Origin: Methylohalobius sp.
GTDB taxonomy: Bacteria > Pseudomonadota > Gammaproteobacteria > Methylococcales > Methylothermaceae
Reading direction: 5' to 3'
Length of the DNA stretch: 64,000 bases
Assembly: GCA_026415315.1 (NCBI GenBank)
Contig: JAOAHI010000006.1
Span: 6,929 to 70,928, forward strand
Below the pieces are notes generated by a model that was not told the DNA's origin, did not search any database, and worked only from the letters and a program-made list of their open reading frames with translations. A program made the translations under genes and the position numbers. Shown one piece after another: positions 8,484-16,633 of the stretch (position 1 is the stretch's first letter; every line of letters starts with the position of its first letter).

Positions 8484-8656
8484 GCGAACTCGTCCACGTG
8501 GGAAGCACCGTCGCTGTCGGCCCCCGGCGCGCTTTGGTTTTTCTTCCGAAGATCGTCCTGCCTCGGCGAAGTGGGTCTGGCCTCCTGCTCACGTAAATGA
8601 CGCGGATCGATGGGTTTGATCGGAGCGACCTTCTCTAGCGATTCGATAGAGGACAT
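8480..8656 (-). CDS. Small 58-residue protein between cheW and DUF2802
   Basis: An unlisted small frame: ATG at 8656, stop at 8480-8482, ending in ATGA overlap with the DUF2802 start. The product begins MSSIESLEKVAPIKPIDP and is rich in Pro, Arg, Glu and Ser with no hydrophobic segment; it looks intrinsically disordered. AAAGG lies about ten bases upstream of the ATG, and the frame exactly fills the cheW-DUF2802 gap, which would otherwise be the largest hole in the operon. Function unknown; a short adaptor for the chemotaxis array is conceivable. Confidence 0.6.
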   Translation of the reverse strand: MSSIESLEKVAPIKPIDPRHLREQEARPTSPRQDDLRKKNQSAPGADSDGASHVDEFA

Positions 8657-8677
8657 GAACGAAAAGCCTTTCTAATT

Positions 8678-9154
8678 TTAACTGTTCTCCATTTCAGCGA
8701 TTTCCTCTTCGCTTAGGAATTTGTTCAGATCTACTAGAATCAGCAACTTACCATCGCGGCTGGTAACTCCTTGGATATAGCGAGCGCTATCCTCGTTGCC
8801 AACATTGGGAGCAGTCTCGATCTCAGCCAAAGAAAGCTCGACCACCTCAGCCACACTGTCGACTAGAATGCCGATTACCTGCCCGGCAGCTTCAACGATC
8901 ACAATCCGGGAAGCGCTATCGGGCTCTTTAGGCGGTAGGCCGAAACGGCGGCGAGTGTCGACCACGGTCACCACATTGCCGCGCAGGTTGATGATGCCGA
9001 TCACATAGTCTGGAGATCCCGGCACCGGCGCGATTTCACTCACCCTGAGGACTTCTTGTACTTGCATTACATTGATGCCATAAGTTTCGTTGCCAAGCCC
9101 GAAGGTGACCCACTGCAAAGGTTGATTGCTATTGAGTTTTTCTGCGGTATTCAC
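8678..9154 (-). CDS. cheW: Chemotaxis adaptor CheW
   Basis: A 158-residue single CheW domain (SH3-like double barrel) that links CheA to chemoreceptors. Typical segments are WVTFGLGNETYGINVMQVQEVLR, VIGIINLRGNVVTVVDTRRRFGL and GVTSRDGKLLILVDL. It starts at GTG with a strong GGAGGA seven bases upstream. It follows parP in the same operon, the order found at the end of the Pseudomonas cluster. Confidence 0.95.
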   Translation of the reverse strand: MNTAEKLNSNQPLQWVTFGLGNETYGINVMQVQEVLRVSEIAPVPGSPDYVIGIINLRGNVVTVVDTRRRFGLPPKEPDSASRIVIVEAAGQVIGILVDSVAEVVELSLAEIETAPNVGNEDSARYIQGVTSRDGKLLILVDLNKFLSEEEIAEMENS

Positions 9155-9175
9155 GACTTATTCCTCCGCTTTGCT

Positions 9176-9706
9176 TTAAGGTTTGAGATCCGCAATCAAG
9201 CACTCTACGTCGATCAGGGGAAAGGGAAAACCGCAGTGCATCCCCAGTAACCATGGGCGGCGAATCCGCTCGCTGCGCCAACGTACTTCATGGGGTTGCC
9301 ACAGACAGAGTTTCTCTACCCCGCAGCACAGTAGCCCAAGCTCTCTAGTTCGCGGCAGCAATATCCAAGAAGCAGGCTCAGCCACTGTCGTGCCAGACAG
9401 CAGCAAGCCAGCCAATTCCACCACCCACACCCAACGCTCTGCTACCTTCACTTGACCAGACGCCCATTCCGGCTGTTCCGATCGAGGGATGATTTTACCT
9501 TCCAGAGCCCACGCCCCCTGCAACTGTCTCGCCGGTACAGCAAAGCACAGTTTACCTATGCGGAACGGTTGAACCTGAAATGCTTGTTTGGCCCAAGGTG
9601 GGCAACCTGGCGGCAGTTCTTCTTCCACAGCCGACCCACTTTCGCCAAGCAGGCGCACGAGATAATCCAAAACCACCTCATCTTCAGGCAAAAGTTGGTT
9701 ACTCAT
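9176..9706 (-). CDS. parP: CheW-like protein, probable ParP
   Basis: A 176-residue protein with a divergent CheW-like domain (FRIGKLCFAVPARQLQGAW, WVWVVELAGLLL, WILLPRTRELGLLCCGVE) after a short N-terminus. Position between a ParA-type ATPase and cheW matches ParP, which in Vibrio couples the ParA-like ParC to CheA and keeps chemoreceptor arrays at the pole. Known ParP proteins have a longer Pro-rich N-terminal region that is missing here, so the ParP name rests mainly on context. The start overlaps the parA stop by ATGA. Confidence 0.75.
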   Translation of the reverse strand: MSNQLLPEDEVVLDYLVRLLGESGSAVEEELPPGCPPWAKQAFQVQPFRIGKLCFAVPARQLQGAWALEGKIIPRSEQPEWASGQVKVAERWVWVVELAGLLLSGTTVAEPASWILLPRTRELGLLCCGVEKLCLWQPHEVRWRSERIRRPWLLGMHCGFPFPLIDVECLIADLKP

Positions 9707-10506
9707 GCCGACAAAACCTGAGTGCTTCTCTGAAGCTGCTCAGCCTCCAACACAAAATCGAGCAGAGCAGTATAGGCGAGCACCGCTCGACAAGCAGGGC
9801 AATACTGGCTTATGGGCAGATGCGCTTGACTGGCCTCGCGCAGCTTGGTGTCCACAGGAATCGCTCCCGGCCACAGACGATCGCCGTAACGTTCTCTAAG
9901 TATTTTCAGGCTTTCAGACGAAACGCGCGGTCTGCGATCATACAGTGAAGGAACAATAGCATAAAAAAACTCCCGTTTTCGAGAGCGGCCGATCATGTGC
10001 AAGGTGTGAAGCATCCTCTCCAGCCCGCGCAAAGAGAGAAAATCGGCCATCACCGGAATAAGCAAGTAGTCGCAAGCCGCCAGAGCGTTGACCATGAGCA
10101 CGCCCAAGTTAGGGGGACTGTCGATCAGCGCGTAATCATAGCGATCCTTAAGGCGGAGCAGTGCTTGCTGGATCACCAACCCCAAACCTTCATGGGTCCC
10201 CGCCTGGCGCTCGACAATCGCCAGAGCTAAGGTCGCCGGCAACAAATCTAATCCTGTCACCGGAGTGGAATAGAGATAGGCCAAAGGATCGACCGGTTGA
10301 CGGTTGAGGTGGGCTAAAAATAAGGCGTATCCACCGCCTGCCACCTCCTCCGGCTGTAGGCCGAAATAGGCGGTCAGAGAGCCGTGCGGATCCAGGTCGA
10401 TCGTCAACACCCGCGCGCCTCTGTCCACTAACAGCCCAGCCAAGCTCGCTACGGTCGTGGTTTTACCCACTCCACCTTTTTGATTGCAGACCGCCCACAC
10501 CCGCAT
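9703..10506 (-). CDS. ParA-family ATPase of the chemotaxis cluster (ParC-type)
   Basis: A 267-residue ParA/MinD-superfamily ATPase with deviant Walker A NQKGGVGKTT at residues ~8-17, DLDPHGSLTAYFG and the switch II region ALIDSPPNLGVLMVNALAACD. Within che operons such proteins (ParC in Vibrio, PpfA-like) position the chemosensory array at the pole. The start ATG at 10506 lies one base after the motB stop; an upstream in-frame start would run into motB. It is distinct from FleN, the other MinD-like ATPase here. Confidence 0.88.
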   Translation of the reverse strand: MRVWAVCNQKGGVGKTTTVASLAGLLVDRGARVLTIDLDPHGSLTAYFGLQPEEVAGGGYALFLAHLNRQPVDPLAYLYSTPVTGLDLLPATLALAIVERQAGTHEGLGLVIQQALLRLKDRYDYALIDSPPNLGVLMVNALAACDYLLIPVMADFLSLRGLERMLHTLHMIGRSRKREFFYAIVPSLYDRRPRVSSESLKILRERYGDRLWPGAIPVDTKLREASQAHLPISQYCPACRAVLAYTALLDFVLEAEQLQRSTQVLSA

Positions 10507-10507
10507 C

Positions 10508-11260
10508 TTAAGGCCGCTCGAAACGATAGCGCGCTGCATTTTTGGCCTGCAGCACCAATACTACACGCCGGTTGCGATAGCGCCCGGACTCCTCAGCGTT
10601 GTCGGCTACCGGATGGTGTTCCCCAAATCCCACAGCGGCCAATCGGGCTGGGTTGACTCCATGCTCGATCAGCCGCCGCACTACACTGGCCGACCGCGCC
10701 GCTGACAGTTCCCAGTTAGAGGGAAACCGCGCAGTCTCAATCGGGACGTTGTCCGTGTGCCCCTCGATGTAAACGGGGTTGTCGGGCAGTTCGCGCACCA
10801 CCTCGGCTAACTTTGCTAGGACTGAGCTGGCCTCAGGCGAAAGCTCAGCGCTTCCACTGGCAAATAGAATGGCGCTTTTCATCTCCACCGCAATCCAAAA
10901 TTCGTTGTGCTCCACCGCGACTAGTTCTTGATCGATGTATGGAGCCAAAACTTCTTCGATCCGGCTCGCAGCCTCCCTCAACCTCGCCGCCTCCTGCGCC
11001 GCCTCAAGGATCGCTGAGTCTAGTCGGCGCGGAGTCTCCCCCACCTGAATCGGCTCGGGTACTTTGCGCCCCTCCTCTGGCCGAGCCTGGAAAGCTTGGT
11101 CCAAAGATTCCGACAACACCTTGAAATCGCCTTTGTTAACGATGGAAATGGCATACATGACCACGAAAAAGGCAAATAACAAAGTGATGAAATCAGCATA
11201 GGAGACCAGCCAGCGCTCCAGCTTTTCTTCCTCTTCCGGTCGCACTTTGCGCCTTCTCAT
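10508..11260 (-). CDS. motB: Flagellar stator protein MotB/MotD
   Basis: A 250-residue stator subunit. One membrane helix near residues 20-40 contains the proton-pathway Asp in SYADFITLLFAFF; a plug/linker follows, then an OmpA-like peptidoglycan-binding domain with YIEGHTDNVPI and NRRVVLVL. Peptidoglycan anchoring of the stator ring is the expected role. Its start overlaps motA by ATGA. The chromosomal setting matches the MotCD pair of Pseudomonas, so motD is an equally good name; a second stator pair could exist elsewhere. Confidence 0.92.
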   Translation of the reverse strand: MRRRKVRPEEEEKLERWLVSYADFITLLFAFFVVMYAISIVNKGDFKVLSESLDQAFQARPEEGRKVPEPIQVGETPRRLDSAILEAAQEAARLREAASRIEEVLAPYIDQELVAVEHNEFWIAVEMKSAILFASGSAELSPEASSVLAKLAEVVRELPDNPVYIEGHTDNVPIETARFPSNWELSAARSASVVRRLIEHGVNPARLAAVGFGEHHPVADNAEESGRYRNRRVVLVLQAKNAARYRFERP

Positions 11261-11997
11261 TCTAGAAAGCCACCCAGTTTGAGTTCAATATTGCGCGGGT
11301 TTTCCCCTTCCGCGATAGCGACGATACCCTCGATCGTCAGCTCCCGGAGCAAAGCCGCCTTGCGGATGTGAGCCTTGAGCTTACCGGCCACTGGCAAAAA
11401 TACCAAGTTAGCAAGGCCCACGCCGTAGATAGTAGCGACAAATGCGATAGCGATCCCCTGACCTAGCCTTTCCGGGTCAGTTAAGTTCTGCATCACCTGG
11501 ATCAGGCCCAAAACCGCACCTAGAATGCCCAATGTGGGAGCATAGCCTCCCATCGCCTCAAACACCTTGGCGGCGTTAAGCTCCTGCTGTTCTTTAGCGT
11601 GCATCTCCAACTCCAGGCAATCGCGGATAACCTGTGTTTCATTGCCGTCCACCAAAAGCTGCAGGCCCTTGCGCACGAAGCCGTCTGGCTCGCGTTCGAG
11701 TTCGGCTTCCAACCCCAACAACCCCTCTTTGCGTGCCAAGAGGCTCCACTGCACGATTTTTTGGATCCTTTGCTGCATATCGATCGCCGGCGGTCTTCCC
11801 ACCCAATGTAAGCTCTTTAGGGCGTTCACGAATAACCGCGGCGGGGTCTGCAGCATTACCGCTCCTAAAGTTCCACCAAACACGATGACAAGTGCCGGCC
11901 CGTTGACCAAAAAAGTGAGGCTCCCCCCTTCTAGAAAATTCCCGCCAACAACAGCCAAAATCCCCAGCAAAAACCCAAATAAACTGAGGAAGTCCAC
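11257..11997 (-). CDS. motA: Flagellar stator protein MotA/MotC
   Basis: A 246-residue MotA-family channel subunit with four predicted membrane segments (about residues 3-20, 28-50, 145-170, 180-200) and the large cytoplasmic loop that contacts FliG. Signatures are FGGTLGAVMLQTPP and the PTLGILGAVLGLIQVMQNL helix. Five MotA with two MotB form an ion-driven stator. Start is GTG at 11997, four bases after the cheB stop region. Equivalent to MotC in the Pseudomonas che cluster. Confidence 0.94.
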   Translation of the reverse strand: MDFLSLFGFLLGILAVVGGNFLEGGSLTFLVNGPALVIVFGGTLGAVMLQTPPRLFVNALKSLHWVGRPPAIDMQQRIQKIVQWSLLARKEGLLGLEAELEREPDGFVRKGLQLLVDGNETQVIRDCLELEMHAKEQQELNAAKVFEAMGGYAPTLGILGAVLGLIQVMQNLTDPERLGQGIAIAFVATIYGVGLANLVFLPVAGKLKAHIRKAALLRELTIEGIVAIAEGENPRNIELKLGGFLE

Positions 11998-12000
11998 AAC

Positions 12001-12642
12001 TCACATCGCCCCTAAGAAATTTGCGATGTCATCCAAAGACAAAATTCGATCCGCCAAGCCAGCCTCTGCTACCGCTTTTGGCATACCGTAAACAGCGGAA
12101 CTGGCTTCGTCTTGAGCCCAAATCTGGGCTTTTCTCTCTTTCAGGCGCGCCGCCCCAGCCTGTCCGTCCGCCCCCATACCGGTCAAGACGATCCCCAGCA
12201 CCTGGCCGTGGAAATGCTGGGCTACTGAGGCGAACATGACATCGGCGCTGGGTCTGTACGTTTCGTCAGAGCGGGCAGCGCGGATTCGGATCCGCCCACC
12301 CCGGGTCAATTCCATCTGCTGTCCGCCTGGCGCCAGAAGCGCCACCCCCGACCGCAGCTCGTCCTGATGGGTAGCCTCGCGCACCTCGATCGCACACACC
12401 CGATTGAGGTACTCAGCAAAACCGGCCGTGAACTGACCTGGCATGTGCTGGACAATCAGGATCGGAAACCGCGCTGTGGATGAGAGTTTAGGCAGAATCC
12501 GTCGCAGTGCCAGCGGACCGCCGGTAGAAGCGGCGATGACCAAAAGCTCGACGTCTAGCTTGAGCTCTGGCACGCATTCTGCCCATCTCCTAACTCCGGC
12601 CTTAACTTTTTGTGGCAGCGACTTATTTTTTAAAGCCAGCAT
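12001..12642 (-). CDS. cheB: CheB methylesterase lacking the receiver domain
   Basis: A 213-residue protein that is almost wholly a CheB catalytic domain, which demethylates or deamidates chemoreceptor glutamates. The triad is visible: Ser39 in AASTGGP, His66 in VQHMPG and Asp159 in GMGADG. Normal CheB has ~350 residues with an N-terminal phospho-receiver; here only ~30 basic residues precede the catalytic domain. The frame stays open upstream to the cheA stop (12709), but those 22 codons have no start and no receiver features. Without the receiver, phosphorylation by CheA cannot control it in the usual way. No cheR is in the window. Confidence 0.9.
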   Translation of the reverse strand: MLALKNKSLPQKVKAGVRRWAECVPELKLDVELLVIAASTGGPLALRRILPKLSSTARFPILIVQHMPGQFTAGFAEYLNRVCAIEVREATHQDELRSGVALLAPGGQQMELTRGGRIRIRAARSDETYRPSADVMFASVAQHFHGQVLGIVLTGMGADGQAGAARLKERKAQIWAQDEASSAVYGMPKAVAEAGLADRILSLDDIANFLGAM

Positions 12643-12708
12643 CTTGACCCGCCTCTGAAGCTCTAACTTGGCTATGCCGTAATCGCCGTAGATATACTCT
12701 AATCTTCC

Positions 12709-14712
12709 TCACGCGGCGTATTTTTTCATCAAGCTGGGAACGTCCAGGATCAAAGCGATCCGGCCATCGCCTGTAATGGTCGCACCGGCTAACCCTTCTA
12801 GACCGCTAAGCTTGGCCCCCAGGGCTTTGATCACCACCTCTTCTTGACCGAGCAGCTGATCCACGACGAAACCAACCTGCCGTGCGCCGGCATTCACCAC
12901 CACCACGTGACCGCGCTGTTGGGTTTTCTGGCTGCGCTTTAGAAGCAACCAATCCTTCAAATAAAACAGCGGCAAAGCGTGTTCCCGCACCACCACCACC
13001 TGCTGGCCATCGACCACATTGGTGCGGCTCAAATCCAAATCCAAGATCTCGACCACGCTCGACAGCGGCAAAGCAAAAGTCTGATCCTCTAGCTTGATCA
13101 TCAAAGTCGGCATGATCGCCAAAGTTAAGGGAACTTTAAGCGTGATCCGGGTCCCCTTACCTTTGACCGAATCGACCTCCACCGTGCCGTTCATTTGCGC
13201 GATGCGGGTCTTGACTACGTCCATCCCCACCCCTCGCCCAGAGACGTCGGAGATCTCGGTTTTGGTCGAAAAACCGGGCAAGAAAATCAGCTGAAAGCAC
13301 TCGCGCTCGTCTAGGCGAGCGGCAGTATCCTCGTCCATCAAGCCTTTCTCCACCACTTTGCGGCGTAAGACTTCCGGATCTATACCTTTGCCGTCATCCT
13401 CGATGACCAACTCGATGCGGTCCCCCTGCTGGGCCGCGCTTAACAACACTCGTCCCTCCCTGGGTTTGCCAGCCAACTCGCGCTCGTGGGGCATCTCGAT
13501 GCCGTGATCCACAGCGTTGCGCACTAAGTGGATCAGAGGATCGGCTAACGCTTCGACCAGATTTTTGTCTAAATCGGTATCCTCCCCCTGGGTTTCTAAT
13601 CGCACCTCTTTGCCTAGACTGCGCGCTAAATCCCGGACCACGCGCGGAAAGCGCCCGAATACCTTTTTGATCGGTTGCATCCGGGTTTTCATTACCGCCA
13701 GCTGCAAATCCGAAGTAACCACGTCTAAGTTCGCTACCGCCTTGGCGATCTCCTCATCGTTTAGCGCGGCCCGCAGGCTTTTGAAGCGGTTGCGCACCAA
13801 CACCAGTTCGCCGACCATGTTCATGATCTCGTCCAAGCGTTGGGTATCTACCCGTACCGTCGACTCAGCCGCTTCGGCTTTTTTCGGTGCAGGCGGAGCC
13901 GCGTCAAGGCGTGCCGGTAATTCCGCCGAGGCGACGGTCTCCTTGGATTTTGGGGGAGGCGACTCGATCGATGGTTTTGTAGGCGGTGGCACGCCTTGAT
14001 GCTTACCGGGGCCGTGCAACTGATCGAGCAAAGCCTCAAATTCTTCCTCCGTAATCTCATCGGCTTTCGCATCCGGGTTTTTGGCCGGCTTGGCTCCAGG
14101 CGCCCGTCCCGGGCCATGGAGTGCGTCCAACAACCTTTCAAACTCTTCCTCTGTAATCAGGTCTGGTTCGCTGGTCTCCGCTGAAGTCTCCTCCGCCGAA
14201 ACCATCTGCGTGACCAGTGCCTCAAATTCTCGTTCGACGGGGTCTGGAACCGAGGCCGACTCAGGCGCAGCGGGCACCAATGCTGCCTCCTGCGTTTGAG
14301 ATGGTCCGAGCTGAGAGGCTTCTTGAGGCACGGCATAGGCTGTTAAAGCCTCAAGTAAGGCGGGAGAGGCAGGCTTAGGCTCCTCCCCAGCGCGCAGGCT
14401 GGCGAGCATAGTATTGACTCCGTCTAGCGCTTTGAGGACCACATCCATCAGAGCCGGGTCGATTCTGCGCCCACCCTGGCGCAAGACATTGAACACGTCC
14501 TCAGCGCGATGGCATAATTCAACTAGCGGAGTAACGTTCAAGAACCCTGCGCCACCCTTAACGGTATGAAAACCGCGGAAAATGGCATTAAGCAAATCGG
14601 TGTCCTCAGGCGCCTGCTCGAGCTCAAGCAGCTGCTCACCCAACTGCTCTATGATTTCTCCGGCTTCAACCAGAAAATCCTGCACGATTTCGTCATTGAA
14701 ATCGATGGCCAT
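12709..14712 (-). CDS. cheA: Chemotaxis histidine kinase CheA
   Basis: A 667-residue kinase. P1/HPt lies at residues 1-105 with phospho-acceptor His49 in FHTVKGGAGF. Residues ~106-283 form a long, Pro/Ala/Glu-rich linker with no recognisable folded P2 domain; in it stand two tandem copies of ITEEEFExLLDxLHGPG (186-202, 220-236) and a weaker one near 160-174. P3 begins at STVRVDTQRLDEIMNMVGE (~284), P4 with the N box HLVRNAVDHG (~396) and DDGKGID, then the CheW-like P5. It phosphorylates CheY. It lies between cheZ (11 bases) and cheB. Confidence 0.96.
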   Translation of the reverse strand: MAIDFNDEIVQDFLVEAGEIIEQLGEQLLELEQAPEDTDLLNAIFRGFHTVKGGAGFLNVTPLVELCHRAEDVFNVLRQGGRRIDPALMDVVLKALDGVNTMLASLRAGEEPKPASPALLEALTAYAVPQEASQLGPSQTQEAALVPAAPESASVPDPVEREFEALVTQMVSAEETSAETSEPDLITEEEFERLLDALHGPGRAPGAKPAKNPDAKADEITEEEFEALLDQLHGPGKHQGVPPPTKPSIESPPPKSKETVASAELPARLDAAPPAPKKAEAAESTVRVDTQRLDEIMNMVGELVLVRNRFKSLRAALNDEEIAKAVANLDVVTSDLQLAVMKTRMQPIKKVFGRFPRVVRDLARSLGKEVRLETQGEDTDLDKNLVEALADPLIHLVRNAVDHGIEMPHERELAGKPREGRVLLSAAQQGDRIELVIEDDGKGIDPEVLRRKVVEKGLMDEDTAARLDERECFQLIFLPGFSTKTEISDVSGRGVGMDVVKTRIAQMNGTVEVDSVKGKGTRITLKVPLTLAIMPTLMIKLEDQTFALPLSSVVEILDLDLSRTNVVDGQQVVVVREHALPLFYLKDWLLLKRSQKTQQRGHVVVVNAGARQVGFVVDQLLGQEEVVIKALGAKLSGLEGLAGATITGDGRIALILDVPSLMKKYAA
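14005..14157 (-). repeat. Tandem ITEEEFE-LLD-LHGPG motif repeats in CheA
   Basis: Two copies of a 17-residue acidic amphipathic motif, encoded at 14107-14157 and 14005-14055, separated by a Pro/Ala/Lys spacer; a degenerate third (EREFEALVTQM) lies at about 14191-14238. The motif shares the pattern hydrophobic-[S/T/N]-[Q/E]-[E/D]-E-hydrophobic-[D/E]-x-L-L with the FliM N-terminus and the CheZ C-terminus in this same window. Both of those are known CheY-binding peptides in other bacteria. Confidence 0.75.
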
Positions 14713-14723
14713 GGCCTTCCCTC

Positions 14724-15464
14724 CTAAAAGCCCAAACTCGAGAGAAGATCATCCACCTCGTCCTGGTTGGCGATCTGTCCCTTGTCTAAGCCAGGCACTG
14801 AGGGCCCGCGTCCAGCCAGATCGCCTGAGGTCGGATTGGGGTGCCTAAGCTCGCCCTTCTGGCCGGAAAAGCGGATTAATTCGACCAGGCTGGTTTCGAC
14901 CTGCTGTACTAGGCCAATCACCCGGCGGATGATCTGACCGCTGAGATCCTGAAAGCTTTGCGCCATCAGCACTTCGTGCAGACGCGCGCGCAGGGTTTCC
15001 ATTTTTGGACTTGCGTCCTGCAGGAAAGTAGCCAAATCCCCGCTTAAAGTCCGAAACTCACGATACGACATCTCACGCTGCAGAAACTTTCCCCATCGGC
15101 CGGCTAGACTCTGAATCTTGGCCTCCAACCCTTCAACTAGGGGCAACATCTCATCCAAAGCATTCAACGTGGTCGTGGCCGCTTGTTCGGTCAAAGTGAT
15201 AACATAACGCAGGCGTTCGCGGGCATCCGGAATGTCGTTGGCGGCCAACTCAGCCAACTGGGCATCAGCCAAGAAGCTTGCCAGGGCGTCGTGCAATTGT
15301 CGCGTGAGCTGGCACAACTCCTGAAACAATTGCTTTTCGCGCAGACGCCCGATTTCGTCCACCACCCGGTCTGCTGTAGCCACATCGCCGCGTTCTAAAG
15401 CGGCGACCAGCGCTCGTGCCTGCTCCAAGCGCTGCTCCAACGATCTTGTCTCCATTTGAACCAT
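14724..15464 (-). CDS. cheZ: CheY-P phosphatase CheZ
   Basis: A 246-residue, mostly alpha-helical protein forming a long four-helix bundle dimer. The catalytic region contains the conserved AQSFQDLSGQIIRRV segment with the Gln that attacks CheY-P. The last residues, NQDEVDDLLSSLGF, are the C-terminal CheY-tethering peptide. It removes phosphate from CheY and ends the signal. It lies between cheY (9 bases) and cheA (11 bases). Confidence 0.95.
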   Translation of the reverse strand: MVQMETRSLEQRLEQARALVAALERGDVATADRVVDEIGRLREKQLFQELCQLTRQLHDALASFLADAQLAELAANDIPDARERLRYVITLTEQAATTTLNALDEMLPLVEGLEAKIQSLAGRWGKFLQREMSYREFRTLSGDLATFLQDASPKMETLRARLHEVLMAQSFQDLSGQIIRRVIGLVQQVETSLVELIRFSGQKGELRHPNPTSGDLAGRGPSVPGLDKGQIANQDEVDDLLSSLGF

Positions 15465-15473
15465 CGCGCCCCC

Positions 15474-15860
15474 TTAAGCCTTAAGGCGTTCGAAGATTTT
15501 TTCTAGCTTCTCCTGCAGCGTCGATGCAGTAAAGGGTTTGATAATGTAGCCATTGACGCCCGCTTGGGCCGCCGCTACGATCTGATCCCGGCGTGCCTCG
15601 GCAGTGACCATCAGCACCGGAAGGTGAGCCAGTTTCTCATCCGCACGCACTGCTTTGAGCAGATCGATACCGGTCATACCAGGCATGTTCCAATCGGTAA
15701 TCAGAAGGTCAAACTCCCCCGTTTTGAGCTTGGGCAGCGCCGTTAATCCATCATCCGCCTCGGCCACATTCATGAACCCAAGCTCGCGCAGCAGGTTCTT
15801 GATGATCCGCCGCATAGTGGCAAAATCATCCACGACCAAGATTTTTAGGTTCTTGTCCAA
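15474..15860 (-). CDS. cheY: Chemotaxis response regulator CheY
   Basis: A 128-residue single receiver domain. Acid pocket ILVVDDF, phospho-acceptor Asp56 in [11 protein letters not shown], Thr in MVTAEA and Lys in YIIKPFTA are all present. The frame extends to a TTG at 15884, but the TTG at 15860 is favoured: GAGGAG stands about seven bases upstream and the product then matches the 128-129 residues of typical CheY. CheY-P binds FliM (24659-25696) to change rotation. fliA ends 48 bases upstream. Confidence 0.95.
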   Translation of the reverse strand: MDKNLKILVVDDFATMRRIIKNLLRELGFMNVAEADDGLTALPKLKTGEFDLLITDWNMPGMTGIDLLKAVRADEKLAHLPVLMVTAEARRDQIVAAAQAGVNGYIIKPFTASTLQEKLEKIFERLKA

Positions 15861-15908
15861 GGCTTCGCTCCTCAACTCTCTCAACCTTAACTTAAACTAT
15901 AGACTTAA

Positions 15909-16631
15909 TCAGCCGCTTAGCCAGTCGCGCATCCTGGCTCTAAGCCGCAGCATCGCCTGGCTGTGGATTTGACAGACCCGTGACTCTCCTACCCCAAGCA
16001 CCTGGCCGATTTCCTTAAGGTTCATCTCTTCCTCGTAATAAAGCGAGACAACCAGGCGTTCCCGCTCCGGCAGACTGGCGATGGCGTCGGCTAAAGCTTC
16101 CTTGAATCGTTCCTGAGCCAGAAGCTCGATTAAGCCGCCCGCGACTTCGCCTCCATCCCAACCCTCCCCTTGCTCCGCCAACTCCTCGACGCTGAACAGG
16201 CGGCAGCCGATCATATCCTGCAAAGCGCTATGATAGTCTTCCAAGCTCATCCCCAACTCTTGCGCCACCTCGGTGTCGCGTGCGTCCCGCCCCGTACGGC
16301 GCTCAATTCGGTACATCGCCTCGGCGATCTCGCGCGCCTTGCGATGCACCGAGCGTGGCGTCCAATCGTAGCGGCGGATTTCGTCCAACATCGCACCCCG
16401 GATGCGAATCCCAGCATAGGTCTCAAAACTCGCGCCCTGGCTGGCGTCATATTGGCGCGCCGCTTCCAAAAGTCCCACCATCCCGGCTTGGACCAAATCG
16501 TCAAGGAGCACGCTGGCCGGCAAGCGCCCTTTGAGATGATAAGCAATGCGTTTGACCAACGGCGCGTATTGCTCGACTATACGGTCAAAATCGAGAGTTT
16601 TGGTCGCCACATAAGCCGCTATCCCTTTCAT
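15909..16631 (-). CDS. fliA: Flagellar sigma factor FliA (sigma-28)
   Basis: A 240-residue sigma-70-family factor: region 2 with LDDLVQAGMVGLLEA, region 3 and a region 4 helix-turn-helix LKEIGQVLGVGESRVCQIH. It directs late flagellar and chemotaxis transcription. The ATG at 16631 has GGGGGAG five bases upstream and lies two bases after the fleN stop; the longer frame to 16712 would run into fleN. A matching FliA-type promoter is seen at 5648-5673. Confidence 0.96.
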   Translation of the reverse strand: MKGIAAYVATKTLDFDRIVEQYAPLVKRIAYHLKGRLPASVLLDDLVQAGMVGLLEAARQYDASQGASFETYAGIRIRGAMLDEIRRYDWTPRSVHRKAREIAEAMYRIERRTGRDARDTEVAQELGMSLEDYHSALQDMIGCRLFSVEELAEQGEGWDGGEVAGGLIELLAQERFKEALADAIASLPERERLVVSLYYEEEMNLKEIGQVLGVGESRVCQIHSQAMLRLRARMRDWLSG

Positions 16632-16633
16632 AC

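Noticed and set aside
11567-12091. Plus-strand frame (174 codons) opposite motA
   Set aside because: Shadow of the motA coding strand; Ser/Lys-rich translation, no start context.
13517-13999. Plus-strand frame (160 codons) opposite cheA
   Set aside because: Antisense shadow of CheA; its repetitive Ser/Arg/Gly-rich look comes from the CheA linker codons.
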